Below the pieces are notes generated by a model. It was not told the DNA's origin and searched no databases. It was given only the letters and a program-made list of their open reading frames with translations. Below are positions 52,065 to 62,993 of a DNA stretch of 64,000 bases, one piece after another. The translations under genes and the position numbers were made by a program. The stretch's first letter is position 1. Every line of letters starts with the position of its first letter. This stretch comes from Adineta ricciae (taxonomy: Eukaryota > Rotifera > Eurotatoria > Adinetida > Adinetidae): the NCBI GenBank assembly GCA_905250025.1, contig CAJNOJ010000253.1, forward strand, positions 1 to 64,000, read 5' to 3'.

Positions 52065-53230
52065 TTAAGCCATGGAGTCTATTTGATCATCGAAAGAATA
52101 ATTTTCATTCTTATTGATTGTTAAAATCGGGTTAATTTCTTCAATAAACTCTTCCGCATTCGTTTTTCTTCTTGTTAAACGAGACGAATGCTGAGAATCA
52201 TTAATAATTGTCAATGGAATTCCATTAGTCGTTAATTGTTCATCCTCTTCCGTTTGTTGCGTCGTTCTCGAATTTTTAATCAATTTTGGTGTTGGTCGAA
52301 TGGAAATATCTCTCACAGCACGAAACTGTCCACAATTTGTCAAATGTTCGTTTTCCAATCGAAAATAATTCCAAATAAACCTTCGGAAGATTTCAATTAA
52401 AGCAAATGAAAAGCCAATAATATCCGAAAACTCTCCGAATAACGAGTTAAAATGAATAAAAACATTAATAATCCACACATATCGCAGAATAACGTTGAGA
52501 ACAATCGAAATATAATAATAAATCTTTCGCGGATAGACAATTTGTTCTCTTAAAAATCGATTTTCTCCGGCATTTTTATCGAAAAATCCCCAGTCCATTT
52601 TCAAATCCCAAATCATTTTATAAGTTGAACTGAAAAGCGACATTAAGATCCACAAATACAAAAATGGATTTTCCAATTTATGTTGATGATAATCGAAATT
52701 CTTCGCCCGTCGCAGTGCATTTGTCACCGCGACCAATAAAGTACTCGCATATTTTCCAGCGTTGACCAAATGAGGAAATCTTTGCTTTGTATCGCGATAA
52801 CGACGGACGCATTGCCAAAAACGAAACCAGGATGGAAGAAGTAGAAATATCGATTGTAGGACAACTTGCGACCAGCCACTGCAAAAGAACTTATGTGATG
52901 AGCTCGATGAAATGATGTTGCTTTCATTGGTGTAAAAGCAGAAGAAGAATTCGATATTGAAAAAGACCAATTCCAAGGAACATAATTGATCCGCAAGCCA
53001 AAAATCAGCGAAATTGACATGATAAAACGGAGCACAACATATGCGAAGTAACTTTTTCAGTAACCATTTGCGAGATTTTTGATAAAAGAACGGCAATGGG
53101 TTCAGAAGAAATAAAATTAGAAACATGATGAAACTCACCGGTTGGACAAATGGATAATAATCGAAATAAAAGAATACGAAGAACAAATTTAAACTAATAA
53201 ACCATAAAACCATTAGAAATGTTCCAGTTT
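52065..53230 (-). CDS. XPR1/SYG1-like phosphate exporter, EXS domain (5' end cut by assembly)
   Basis: C-terminal 388 codons of a multi-helix protein; the n at 53231 removes everything upstream, including the expected N-terminal SPX domain. EXS-domain features: helices WFISLNLFFVFFYF and PVSFIMFLILFLLN, FADFWLADQLCSLELVFFNI (the conserved D-Q-L-x-S), LLPSWFRFWQCVRRYRDT (family R-x-x-Q-x-x-R-R-Y-x-D), PHLVNAGKY, WDLKMDWGFF, RRFIWNYFRLENEHLTNCGQ (family R-x-x-W-N-F-x-R-x-E-x-E-H). The product exports inorganic phosphate, with SPX sensing inositol pyrophosphates; the vertebrate homologue also serves as a gammaretrovirus receptor. The tail after HLTNCGQ is unstructured. No copy B version lies in this window. 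Confidence 0.85.
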
Positions 53231-53231
53231 N
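53231..53231. other. Single n: probable scaffold join
   Basis: The n fuses the XPR1-like gene to the middle of a second cupin gene on the same strand, producing a false 436-codon open frame. To the right, the block from the cupin gene onward repeats 39770-51000. Confidence 0.9.
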
Positions 53232-53484
53232 TTGGTACGATCCACGAATCACCTGGTGAAAGTAAAACTTTTTGGTCGTTTTCGAAATGCAATTCAGCTT
53301 TGCCCGATATGACAAAACCACATGTTTCATAGTCACGTGTTGATAATGGCTTTGGTTCGTTTGTTGCTTTTTCATTGTCCCACATTCTCATTGATAGAGA
53401 TTTGCCACAAGCCAAATACTTTTGTCCCATTTCACCAACGGGTGCTGTGGAAGACGAAACTTTGGTTATCGATGTATCACACAT
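53232..53484 (-). CDS. Small cupin-domain protein, copy B (3' end cut by assembly)
   Basis: First 84 codons of the 116-aa cupin, ATG at 53484, differing from copy A at only two residues (V for I at 16, P for A at 44). It stops at the n at 53231 just after DSWIVP. What remains includes motif 1 and the start of motif 2. Confidence 0.85.
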
Positions 53485-53767
53485 GTTGTTTAAATATCAG
53501 AATGATTTGAAAATTCACTTCTTCTCCTTTTTATATCCTCATGTATCGTTGTCATCTGCTTTGCCTCGATGTAATCGAAAGTTCGAGCAGTAAATAGAAG
53601 AACGAAAGAAATCGGCATGGCTTTTTTCTCGCTTCTTGTATAGATAAAATAGAAAACATGGTGACGAATGATGTGCACCGAATTACCTCTAAGAATCTAG
53701 CTGGAGTGATTAGAAAGTAAACTGAAAGATCATTCGAAACGGAAAACGAATATCTTCGATTTGAAAA

Positions 53768-54007
53768 ACATTTTGAAGCATTAAATCAATAATATTCATT
53801 TGTTTGATTTTGATAATGAAGAATTTTTAAATATGACGGGCCTATGGTGTAATGGTAGCGCTCGAGTCTTCGGAACTCGGAACCCTGGTTCGATTCCAGG
53901 TACACTCATGTTTTTTTACTGCACGTATGGAAAACGGCGCAAGAGATGAAGGGAACTATGTAATTTTCTGGCCGCAGGTTGACTTTGGAAGTCAGCGGAG
54001 TTGAAAA
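53768..54007. mobile_element. 240-bp segment present only in copy B, flanked by TTGAAAA
   Basis: TTGAAAA occurs at 53761-53767 and 54001-54007; copy A has one copy at the same place (near 40289) and lacks the 240 bases between. The segment holds a tRNA-like sequence in its middle. Either an insertion with a 7-bp target duplication here, or a deletion between direct repeats in copy A, would give this picture. Confidence 0.6.
53838..53908 (+). tRNA. tRNA-like sequence, anticodon TCG (Arg), imperfect acceptor stem
   Basis: D arm GTG/CGC with AATGGTAG loop, anticodon stem CGAGT/ACTCG with loop CTTCGGA (anticodon TCG, arginine), T arm CCTGG/CCAGG with TTCGATT loop. A T run (GTTTTTTTAC) follows as a Pol III terminator. 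The acceptor GGGCCTA against TACACTC has two mismatches and a wobble, so this is either a pseudogene, a tRNA-derived repeat or a diverged functional gene. Absent from copy A. Confidence 0.6.
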
Positions 54008-54264
54008 TAAGATTTCCTATAATGATAGTTGCGATTTCACCACCAATGAAAGTACTGATAAAGTTCGATCAAAAATACAGTATCAACGAAAACTCGTTGA
54101 TTCAATAAATTGTCGAGAAGACTCCAAGTTTGTATGAATGTGAGACAAACAACAGTGGTGTTCGAGTTGTCGTCATCACATTTTGCTTATTCTTTATCTA
54201 TTCAAAAAATGTGTTATCTTTTGCCTATGAAATCGTACTTCGTTCTTCATATTCTAAAAGAGAA

Positions 54265-55287
54265 ATGGTTCGTGAAAGAGTAATCATCGATTGTGATCCT
54301 GGTGTTGATGATTCAATTGCAATTCTCTTAGCATTATCATCTCCAGATGAAATTCAATTAGAAGGAATAACCATCGTAATGGGAAATCATAATAACATCG
54401 ATTTACTCGCAAATAATGCATGTCTATTGTTACAAATGTGTGGCATGAGTGAACATATTCCGATCGTCAAAGGTGCAAATAAACCATTAACATATGCGTA
54501 TCATGGTCATTCAGGTATTAAAGTTCATTCGGAAAATGGAATTGGAAATGTGAAGTATCCAATCGAAAATTTGAATCAAATTCCGCTACAAAAGTATTCG
54601 AATCTTTCCGCTGCTCAGTTTCTTGTCGAACATGTGTTAAATAATCCGAATGAAATCACAATTTGTGCCATTGGGCCGTTAACTAACCTTGCTTTAGCTG
54701 TTTCAATCGGTGGAGATAAATTCATTAAGTCGGTCAAACGAATTGTTCTAATGGGTGGATCTATTGAAGGACATGGAAACAAAACCGCTGCGGCCGAAGC
54801 GAATTTAGCTAATGATCCACATGCCGGAAGAATTGTGTTCGATTCGTTTGAAGACATCACTATGGTTGGATTGAATTGTACTCGACAACTTCCGTTAACC
54901 GATGAGATTCGACATAAAATCAAAGACTTGAACTCTATTGGACATTTTTGTTTCGATATAACGAAACATTATACCGAAATTTTGAATTCTTGGAATGATC
55001 CACCGTGTTTTAACGATCCAACTGCGATTATGTTCTTGATCAAACCTGAATTATTTCAAGGAAGAAGAGCGTGTGTTGATGTCGAAGAGATGGGAAGATT
55101 AACGTCAGGATTGACTGTTGCAGATTGGAATGGACGATGGGGAAGAGCGCTTCAAACATTTATTCTGACGAAAGTCGATCGAACAGGTTTCGAAAATGAA
55201 CTTCTAAGTAGATTATCTCGATTGAATATGTTCAAGCCGTATTTACAAACTCAATTAAAAGAACAAATTGAAAGTTCAGAAGAATAA
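54265..55287 (+). CDS. Inosine-uridine-preferring nucleoside hydrolase, copy B
   Basis: 340 aa, same length as copy A (40552-41574) and only about ten residue changes, all outside the DCDPGVDD site (for example V/I at 83, Y/N at 128, D/E near 281). The ATG at 54265 corresponds to the copy A start, with MVRERV for MDRERV. No stops or shifts, so both copies appear functional. The upstream region differs by the 240-bp tRNA-bearing segment, which could alter expression. Confidence 0.9.
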   Translation: MVRERVIIDCDPGVDDSIAILLALSSPDEIQLEGITIVMGNHNNIDLLANNACLLLQMCGMSEHIPIVKGANKPLTYAYHGHSGIKVHSENGIGNVKYPIENLNQIPLQKYSNLSAAQFLVEHVLNNPNEITICAIGPLTNLALAVSIGGDKFIKSVKRIVLMGGSIEGHGNKTAAAEANLANDPHAGRIVFDSFEDITMVGLNCTRQLPLTDEIRHKIKDLNSIGHFCFDITKHYTEILNSWNDPPCFNDPTAIMFLIKPELFQGRRACVDVEEMGRLTSGLTVADWNGRWGRALQTFILTKVDRTGFENELLSRLSRLNMFKPYLQTQLKEQIESSEE

Positions 55288-55301
55288 AAGAGTTTTTTTC
55301 T

Positions 55302-55958
55302 TTATATTGAAGTTATAAATGGCATTTTCCGAATCCAATGATTTTCCAAAATTTCCGTCAAAATAAATTTCACCCAATGAACTCGTTGACTGACGAGCGA
55401 ACCTTGACCGTCGCCAACATATCCGACGTGGATCTGTTCTTCTGGTTGAGCGGAGTTTTTCAAAAAACAAATACGCGCAACAGTCCAATCTAAATCATCG
55501 TAGTTTCCGCTTTTGAATAAATTTCCAATGGCGACCATGTCATTATAAACATTCGGTTGGAGAAGTTTCAATGAAGAAACTATAATTCGATACTTGAAGA
55601 CATTTTTATCCAAAGGATCGGCTATTGTCGGCGTTCCCATTGTCACAAATCTTTTCACTCCTTCATTTCTCATGGCTTGCATAATTTTCATCATCACTTT
55701 TTCTAATGGATTGCCCGACGGCCAATTGAATCCAGGACCAAGGAAACTAATGACGACAGCAACTCCTCGGACTGCAGGTGTGAAATCATCGTCGAATCCC
55801 CCTTGAATAATTTCCACGGATGCATGTGAAGATAATTCACCTAGTTTGACGATCGATCGTGGACGACAATATAGTTTTAATTGATAATTTTCTTTCAAAG
55901 CTTGTTCGACAAATATGACACCGGTTGTTCCGGTTGCGCCAAACACTGCGATCTTCAT
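55302..55958 (-). CDS. NAD(P)-binding atypical SDR, copy B
   Basis: 218 aa, ATG at 55958 (MKIAVFGATGTTG). The upstream in-frame ATG of copy A is ATA here, so translation must start at the inner methionine; this supports the same start for copy A. All dinucleotide-binding residues are kept. Tail-to-tail with the nucleoside hydrolase gene, 14 bases between stops. Confidence 0.8.
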   Translation of the reverse strand: MKIAVFGATGTTGVIFVEQALKENYQLKLYCRPRSIVKLGELSSHASVEIIQGGFDDDFTPAVRGVAVVISFLGPGFNWPSGNPLEKVMMKIMQAMRNEGVKRFVTMGTPTIADPLDKNVFKYRIIVSSLKLLQPNVYNDMVAIGNLFKSGNYDDLDWTVARICFLKNSAQPEEQIHVGYVGDGQGSLVSQRVHWVKFILTEILENHWIRKMPFITSI

Positions 55959-56244
55959 TTTCGACTGATTTATGTCAATTAAGACTTTTCGTCGTTGGTT
56001 ATAATATTCAATCAATCAATCAATATACATGTATATTATCATAATCGTCTTTCGATAGGTGGCGTTAGTGATCTGCCAGGAACAAAATGAAATTTTCGAC
56101 TTTTTCGCGTAGTACTCCAAAAATACTTTTATTATACAGACGTGCTCATCGTTAATTATTTATAAGAAAAAGCTATTTATTAAATATGAAAATATAAAAG
56201 CAAGTTTGCTAACTGAGCTAGTCAAAATGTGACACTCAACATAT

Positions 56245-57672
56245 TTACTTTCTTAATTTTGTATTTTCGTTCGCAGGATCAAGCTCTGAGACAATCGCAT
56301 CGTATTCTCCGATAGAATAACTGGCCCGTTTGATGGAGTTGTAAACTATTACACCAACCGGTACAATACTCATCAATGTCAATGCGGCCAAAAGAGAAAA
56401 ATAAGCTCCACTGCCGATTACTCCGGTAAGAGGAACACCGATAGATACCAAAACACCAGATGCACATAAATCTAAACATACATTTGCAGCAGACACAGTT
56501 CCTGCATCGCTCTGTTTCTTTGCTGTTAGATAAGCCGATGCACATGGCTCAAATAATGCTTGACCACAGCTAGCGATACATAAGCCAACAATGACGACAG
56601 ATATGTGAGCGTTGCATTGGACACTCCATCCAAAAATCAACAATCCAATCGGCGTCAAAGTGCTCAAAATTAAATTAGGCACAACACGTCCTTCCAGACA
56701 TCTTTTATGGCTATAGTAGACACTTGCAAGGTCAGAAAGCCATCCACCCAACAGACTACTTATGAAAAGGACAATGCCGCTTGGAACGTACAATAAACCG
56801 ATAGTAGTCTGTGAAAAGTTATAAGGGTTCTTTCCTAGATAAACAGGGAAAAGAGTTTCTGTAGATGCTAGAGTAGCAGAAGTTGCTGCTGCCACAGCGA
56901 TATACGGAAGAATTGTTAAGTCATACAAATACGCGACTGCCTTGAGTGGATTTTTGAACTGTGTCGGATTGCTAAACTCAACATCAATGATTCGTTTGTC
57001 AGGATTTGTTTTATGAAATTGTTCTTTGATATAATATTGATGAGTTTCAGGTACGAGAACAAGTATCAGAATGATCGCACAAATGGAAAATATTGCCAAG
57101 AGAACAAAGGTACTGTGCCAAGTAAATGCGCTGGAAAGCGGGCCACCCAACAATGGACCACCTATTGGGCCTATATTGAACGGAAGGAAAAACCACCCTG
57201 CTGCAGATCCTCGTTTCTTCTCCGGATAAATGTCAGCGATGATAGCTTGTCCAATGACTAATGGTGCAGATATAGTAGCACCTTGTATGGCTCGAGAGAA
57301 AACAAGAAGAATAACATTGGCGGCACGAATGCATACTATAGATGTAGTCGCAAATAGACTGAGAGATACGATTAATGTAAGTTTGCGACCGTATCGATCA
57401 GAGATTGATCCCCAGAAAAGACTCGAAATACCACCCATGAATAAATAGACTGACACACTGTCTTCAACGACTGCATCCGATGTGTTCATGTCACGTTCGA
57501 TCTGGGTAAGAGCAGGTAAATAAACAAAGTCAGAAAAAGGTAACAGAAACACGGCGATTGAAAGAGCGAGAAGTATGAGACGACATTGACAGTTGGTTCT
57601 GACATCGTAAATTGATATTTGTTCGATTGTATGAGATGACTGCTTTTGAGGAAGTGATACTTCTGATGTCAT
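56245..57672 (-). CDS. MFS multidrug-type transporter, copy B
   Basis: 475 aa, same length as copy A (42538-43965); motif A GSISDRYGRKLTL and PIGGPLLGG kept. Around 25 residue differences, mostly conservative in helices (V/A/I/L) and loops (CNAHISVVIVG for YNAHISVVIGG). No disruption. Upstream 2.2 kb matches the copy A gap apart from indels. Confidence 0.85.
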   Translation of the reverse strand: MTSEVSLPQKQSSHTIEQISIYDVRTNCQCRLILLALSIAVFLLPFSDFVYLPALTQIERDMNTSDAVVEDSVSVYLFMGGISSLFWGSISDRYGRKLTLIVSLSLFATTSIVCIRAANVILLVFSRAIQGATISAPLVIGQAIIADIYPEKKRGSAAGWFFLPFNIGPIGGPLLGGPLSSAFTWHSTFVLLAIFSICAIILILVLVPETHQYYIKEQFHKTNPDKRIIDVEFSNPTQFKNPLKAVAYLYDLTILPYIAVAAATSATLASTETLFPVYLGKNPYNFSQTTIGLLYVPSGIVLFISSLLGGWLSDLASVYYSHKRCLEGRVVPNLILSTLTPIGLLIFGWSVQCNAHISVVIVGLCIASCGQALFEPCASAYLTAKKQSDAGTVSAANVCLDLCASGVLVSIGVPLTGVIGSGAYFSLLAALTLMSIVPVGVIVYNSIKRASYSIGEYDAIVSELDPANENTKLRK

Positions 57673-58973
57673 AATAAATCAATCTACTAAATGCATTTAG
57701 CGAGAGCACGACTACTTGATTCGATCTAAAAATAGAAGATTTATTCCACGTATTCATGAGGTAATATGAAAAAATCTGTTGAGTTCTCTAGTTGAAGATT
57801 ATTTTTCTAATCTAAGCAGTGCCAGTCACAGGCACATATTCATGAAACGTCTGAAGATTTGTTATTGGCTGTTTAATGTGATAATTATTCGTTAATTCTG
57901 AATTTATTCTTTTCTTAGTAAAAATACTTCTGAAAAGAGAATGGATTATACCTTGGTTGTATTCGGTTTAATGCACTGATCAACCATCTGTACGTGTTTC
58001 TTTGGAAAGCGGATCTATGAGAAATAGATGTATGCGTGCTTGGAAGAGTTGTTTTGAACCCTCTACTGCTATCCGAATTAGAATCCAATATTGACTCACC
58101 TTTAGAAAATATCTTTATTTATCGAATGGTTTGCGTGTATTACTTTTGCTTGTTCTTGTTGTTTCCCTCTCTCTGCTTGTTGTGCACTTTTTTTTGTACG
58201 ATACTTTTTTCGTTCTTTGCTGATCGGGCTCAGTTCGTTCTAAGCCAACACCGCGGTGACTGTAAACATATATAAACAAATAGTTACTTGAATTAATGAG
58301 CTCTACCAACGATTCATTAAGTTGTTATTTTCCAATATGATAGGTGGGATGAAATTTTCACAGATCATCAAATAAGAAATAAAAAAAAAAATGATTGCAC
58401 ATATTTGAATTTTTGTCACATCTATGCTAAGAAGGCAATAGATATCCATTGGTCCGTTAATATAAATCAAACCAAGACAAAATATACACAATATCGCGAT
58501 ATTATCTTTTCGATAACATGTCTATGTTCGCATATTCAGAATATTATACGAACTAGTTGAAAATATCTCCTTCTAGTCTCGCATAGACTTTATTCGATTC
58601 AAATGAACGTGTTCATTGTCTTTTGACCTTTACAATATCAATCTCTACTCATATAAACAAAGTTCAGATGTATCGTTAGGTCGACTTGCGGACTTTCCTT
58701 TTTTTCTGTGCTCATCGAAACGTCATCCAAATGGTGAATATTAAGTTGGTGCTTCTCAGTCATTCGTATCGCAATACAACTAATGTTATTCGGTTATTTA
58801 ACTGTACGGTACGAAAAAACAAAGCTTACCAGTAGTAGCTTTTTTTCTAACCGGACTATAACGTGGTGGAGAAACAGAACCATTAAAGATAAAATGTCTA
58901 GTTCGAAACGAACAATATACATCAAAGTTTTATACATCAATGTCATATGTAGAATAGTAGTCTTTGGTCAAAT

Positions 58974-59340
58974 GAAACGACGGAAGGCGTATAAGACTGT
59001 AAATCGGCTCATTTTAAAATCAGCTAGGAAAATACCGAGTACGATGCAGAATGAGATGGAGAATCTTTCTACGCCAAATCAAATGTGAATCCCCATGAAA
59101 AGGTATATAGGGCGAAGTCATGATGACTGCATATGTAGCCATCATGACTTCGTCCTATATACCTTTTCACAGTGATTCATATTTGATTTTGTGCAAAACT
59201 GTTTGCTCTTTCACATGGTTTCAAATTGATCTGAATTTGGTGTGGAGAGATTCTCCGTCTCATTCTGCATCGTATTTGGTATTTCCTAGCTGATTTTGAA
59301 ATGGGCTGATTTACGGTCTGATGCGCCTCCCATCCTTTCA
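58974..59340. mobile_element. Foldback element, copy B, left arm shortened
   Basis: Same ends as 45312-46014 (GAAACGACGGAAGGCG ... GCGCCTCCCATCCTTTCA) and the same central hairpin (GGGCGAAGTCATGATGACTG / AGCCATCATGACTTCGTCC). The left arm skips from CTACGCCAAAT directly to CAAATGTGAATC, losing ~160 bp that copy A retains. The uninterrupted GGCGTATAAG at 58986 is the empty site of the hAT-type MITE. Confidence 0.8.
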
Positions 59341-59811
59341 ACAACAATCTCCGAAACACAGTGCTCGATTCAATGTTTTTTTATATCTTGTTACAATTAC
59401 TCAAATTCAATTAGAAGTACCGATGACATTTGTTGAAGCTTGATGATCACATAGTTTTCTTGTCTCTTTTGACAATGATTGTCTTGAAGATGTTGGATAT
59501 TTTTTGCTTCATAATCCTTATCAACTGTATTTCATCCAGATCCGTAATCCAATAAGTTTATTATGTCATTCGATTCTTTTGGGAATTGCTGATAAATAAA
59601 TATAAATACAGCCGTTTTTTTTTTGTTAAAACGGAATAATTCTTGTTGACATTTCGTCTGTTCTCCTCTAAAACGGATACCTAGATATATATACAATGTA
59701 ACCGATATTTGCAAAAACAACGGAAGTGTGCATGAAAATCATGTACAGTTGCGTTGGAAAAAACAACAATGTATCATATTTGTGAGTCAATATTTTTGTC
59801 AAATGAATATG

Positions 59812-59818
59812 TATAAAT
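59812..59818 (+). promoter_or_regulatory. TATA box of Cys-rich fusion gene, copy B
   Basis: TATAAAT, 65 bases upstream of the ATG at 59877, same spacing as in copy A. Confidence 0.5.
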
Positions 59819-59876
59819 GTCTGCAGTACTGCTTCACTCGATACATTTTCATTTTGCAAACACTCATTCTCACCCA

Positions 59877-60975
59877 ATGGCAAAATCGGTTTTACTCGCT
59901 GTGCTTTTTCTTTGCTTGGCTGCCAATACTTTCAGTTTGACAATTCAAGAATGTCGACCTGGCTACCGTTGTCGTGCACGAGCCTCCAAAGGAATGCTTC
60001 GTTCATTAGTTCCCCAAAACGCTGACATGTGGGAAGAAGAACTCTGTCCACCAGGAACATATAGCGAAGGAGGAGCTACAGAATGTACACCATGTGCGAG
60101 AGGTACATTTGCTCCAGCACCAGGATCAGCAATGTGCTATGATTGTCCAAAAGCACATATGTGTCCCAACACAGCTGAAGATGCTGAACGTTGTCCGCAA
60201 GGTACATTCAACAATGCTACACGTCAAACGTGCTGTCGGGTTTGTGCACCTGGCACACAGGCCCGATATATTGGCATGCTTGAATGTAGCCCTTGTCCAG
60301 CTGGATATGCATGTAAACAACGGGAAAGATTGGCTTGCGAAACTCAAGGTCAGTGAAGAACTCATATGGAGTTAATTAAGACTTTATCATCGAAAAAGAA
60401 CATTTCTTTTACGAAAGATTTATTTTATTGAAAACATTTTTATCCTTTTTCCAATAAACTTGAGAATCTTAACTGAATAATCGTTGTTTTTCTTAGAAGA
60501 ACCTCTTCCATTTTTTGGAGTTCAACTGAATTTTGATCCTTCATCATTATCTGCTAAATGGAGCAACTGTTACACTGAATCTTATTCGCACTCTATGAAT
60601 TCGACGGCCCTTGAAGACATTTTGAACAGATGCAACGGGAAAAAATTGCTCCTTGCTTGTCGACGAGTTGGAACGACAAATTTAGCTGTCGCTGCTGCTG
60701 GAAATCGAGAAGATGTTCTTTTCAATTGTGAAAAAGCCATCAATTGTACACATGCAGCTAATGGAGCTAATTGGTATTACTCCGAATCATATTCTTGGGG
60801 CTTTGCAAAAGTCGGGGATTCGGTTGCACGGGGCTCTTGTGATACAGAATCACCAAATGGTAGCTATCGATTATGTTGGCATACTTCTCCTGGTGATGGA
60901 GGATATCGATGTGGAACTGTTCAAAGTCTGAATACGAATTCCGCGTGGGAAAAAGTGATCTACCACACCGATTGA
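59877..60975 (+). CDS. Secreted ephrin-receptor-like Cys-rich fusion protein, copy B
   Basis: Exons 59877-60348 and 60497-60975 (same donor GTCAGT; acceptor TTCTTAG), 316 aa, same architecture as copy A: signal peptide MAKSVLLAVLFLCLAANTFS, Cys-rich repeats, then the ACRRVG / NGANWYYSESYSWGF / LCWHTSPGDG domain. All cysteines seen in copy A are kept. Intact. Confidence 0.8.
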
Positions 60976-61246
60976 TTCGTTTTTATTTTCGAAAGACTCA
61001 GCTTAATGCGAAAAATATTTAATCTGATTATCAATAAATATATAAATTCCATTCAAGATGAGCGAATAAACGAAGAAGTCGAATTTCATTTCAAATTTTT
61101 CTCGTTCACATGGTTTTGTTTTTTGGCAGAGAACGAAAAAAGCAAATTTGTTTTTCTCTTTGTTAAATGTTTCACAACACAAAACATTTACAAATGTTGT
61201 CACCATAGTTTACAAAAAAAAAGTTGTCCTTTTTCTTCTTAGCTCA

Positions 61247-62732
61247 ATGTCTGGACGAATAATTCCTCGACGCTTCTTCGATGCCACCGAAGAGCCCGAT
61301 CGATTTTTCTTAACGATCCAAGGCTACGAAAGTTGCCGATTACTTTCGTTGAGAAAATCACTCGAGCCAATCAAATCGTTACTTTACGATATCGACTCGA
61401 TTCTCGAAATCGTTGAACAAAATTGTCAAAAACCTGCGAATAAATTAACTCCGGATGAGTCTGGTTCGATCTATCTTTACACAATGTCATGGTCTCCGCC
61501 ACATCGAAGTTTGTCGAGCCTCTTAAACGAGCACCTTCGCTCGAAAAATCGACATGGATTAACTCCTTGGTTTCCGTTTCTAAAACTGTTTTTCACAGCA
61601 TTGTGTAAACTTCCATCAATCAAAGGAACTGTTTGGCGCGGTGCACGTGCGAATCTCTGCGATCATTACAACGTTGATCATGTCTGGTGGGCGAATAGCT
61701 CGTGTTTTGAATCATTAAACATTTTAGAAAGTTATCTTGGAACGAGCGGAGTTCGAACGATCTTTCAGGTCGAATGTTTCGATGGCAAATCTCTTCAATC
61801 TCATTCAGCATTTAAAGATGAAAACGAAATTTTGCTAATGCCGGGAAGTTTCTTTCAAGTTCTTGCGAAATGGCAAGCCGGAAAGGATTTATTTATGATT
61901 CAATTAAGACAAAAATCGTCTTCGTACCAAAATATTCCAGTTTCTTTGGATTTATCGTTGAATTCCCATGAAAAATCACTATTTTCAAACGAAAAGAAAA
62001 TCGTTTCCAGTGGAAATACTACTTTCACGAAGTCATCAGGTGATACACAAAAATAATCTTTTCTGTTTTCGTTTATATTTATGTCTTTTAGATCAAAACA
62101 AGAAATGGAAGCAAAAAGGACTGACAATCATCGGTGATTGCGGAAAAGGCAACCGATTGGATCAAGTTTCTCGCTTTGAAGGGATTTCAATCGATGAAAA
62201 CAAAACCATACTCATTGCCGATACGGAAAATCATCGCGTACTTTTGTGGAAATTTCGTTCGAAAAGCGGTCAAATCATTGTTGATGAAAATCCGAAACGA
62301 AATGTCAACGAAAGAATCAAATGTCCGATGAACGTCATTTTCTACAAAGATAAAAAGTCGTTCATCATCTCCGATCGAGAAAACCGACGCGTTATTCGAT
62401 GTTACGGGCGATACAAAGAGAATCAAGAAGTTCTCTTCAACGATATCGATTGTTGGGGATTAGCAATGGACACAAATGGAAATATCTTCGTTTCCGATTA
62501 CGAAAAGAATGAGATAAGAAAATGGAAAAAAGGTAAAATCAATGGAATTTTAGTTGCTGGTGGCAATGGAAATGGAAATAAACTAAATCAGTTCAATGGG
62601 CCAACGTATATTTTCATTGATTCAGAGGATTCGATCTATGTTGCAGACAATTTCAATCATCGAATCATGAAATGGGAAAAAAATGCACGGCAAGGAATCG
62701 TTGTCGCAGGAGGAAATGACTGTGGAGATTAA
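61247..62732 (+). CDS. ADP-ribosyltransferase-NHL fusion, copy B, truncated by nonsense mutation
   Basis: Exons 61247-62039 and 62092-62732. The transferase domain keeps the R (GTVWRGARANL), S-S (WWANSSCFES) and E-N-E residues. In the propeller, GATGAACCAGAACAA of copy A is GATTAACAAGAAAAG here, placing a TAA at 62730-62732. The frame stays open afterwards to TGA at 62991-62993, with blades QIFIADWGNHRIMKW and NLYVADSLNYRI still readable, so the loss is recent. The predicted 477-residue product lacks the last 87 residues, about two NHL blades, and a six-bladed propeller could not close. Either a pseudogene or an active transferase with altered targeting. Confidence 0.8.
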
Positions 62733-62993
62733 CAAGAAAAGTTAATTCATCCGCATGCGATAGTTGTTGATCAATTTCATCAAATCTTCATTGCTGATTG
62801 GGGAAATCATCGAATTATGAAGTGGATCGAAGGAGATAATAAAGGATCAGTGGTTGTCGGAGGTAATGGTAATGGAAAAGAATCCAATCAATTAGCTTAT
62901 CCAACAGGTTTAGCATTCGATCAACAAGGAAATCTTTATGTAGCGGATAGCTTAAATTATCGCATTCAACTTTACGAAATGGATTTAGACTGA
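62733..62993 (+). pseudogene. Untranslated remainder of ADP-ribosyltransferase-NHL copy B
   Basis: 87-codon open continuation after the premature stop, matching the last two NHL blades of copy A. Confidence 0.75.

Larger units (their letters stand above)
57673..59876. other. 2.2-kb intergenic region, copy B
   Basis: Aligns with 43966-46605 of copy A but lacks the hAT-type MITE and about 160 bases of the foldback left arm. No gene recognised. Confidence 0.5.

Noticed and set aside
52065-53375. Continuous 436-codon open frame joining XPR1-like protein to more N-terminal residues
   Set aside because: The part above 53231 is antisense to or out of frame with a cupin gene and is joined only through an n, so the fusion is an assembly product.
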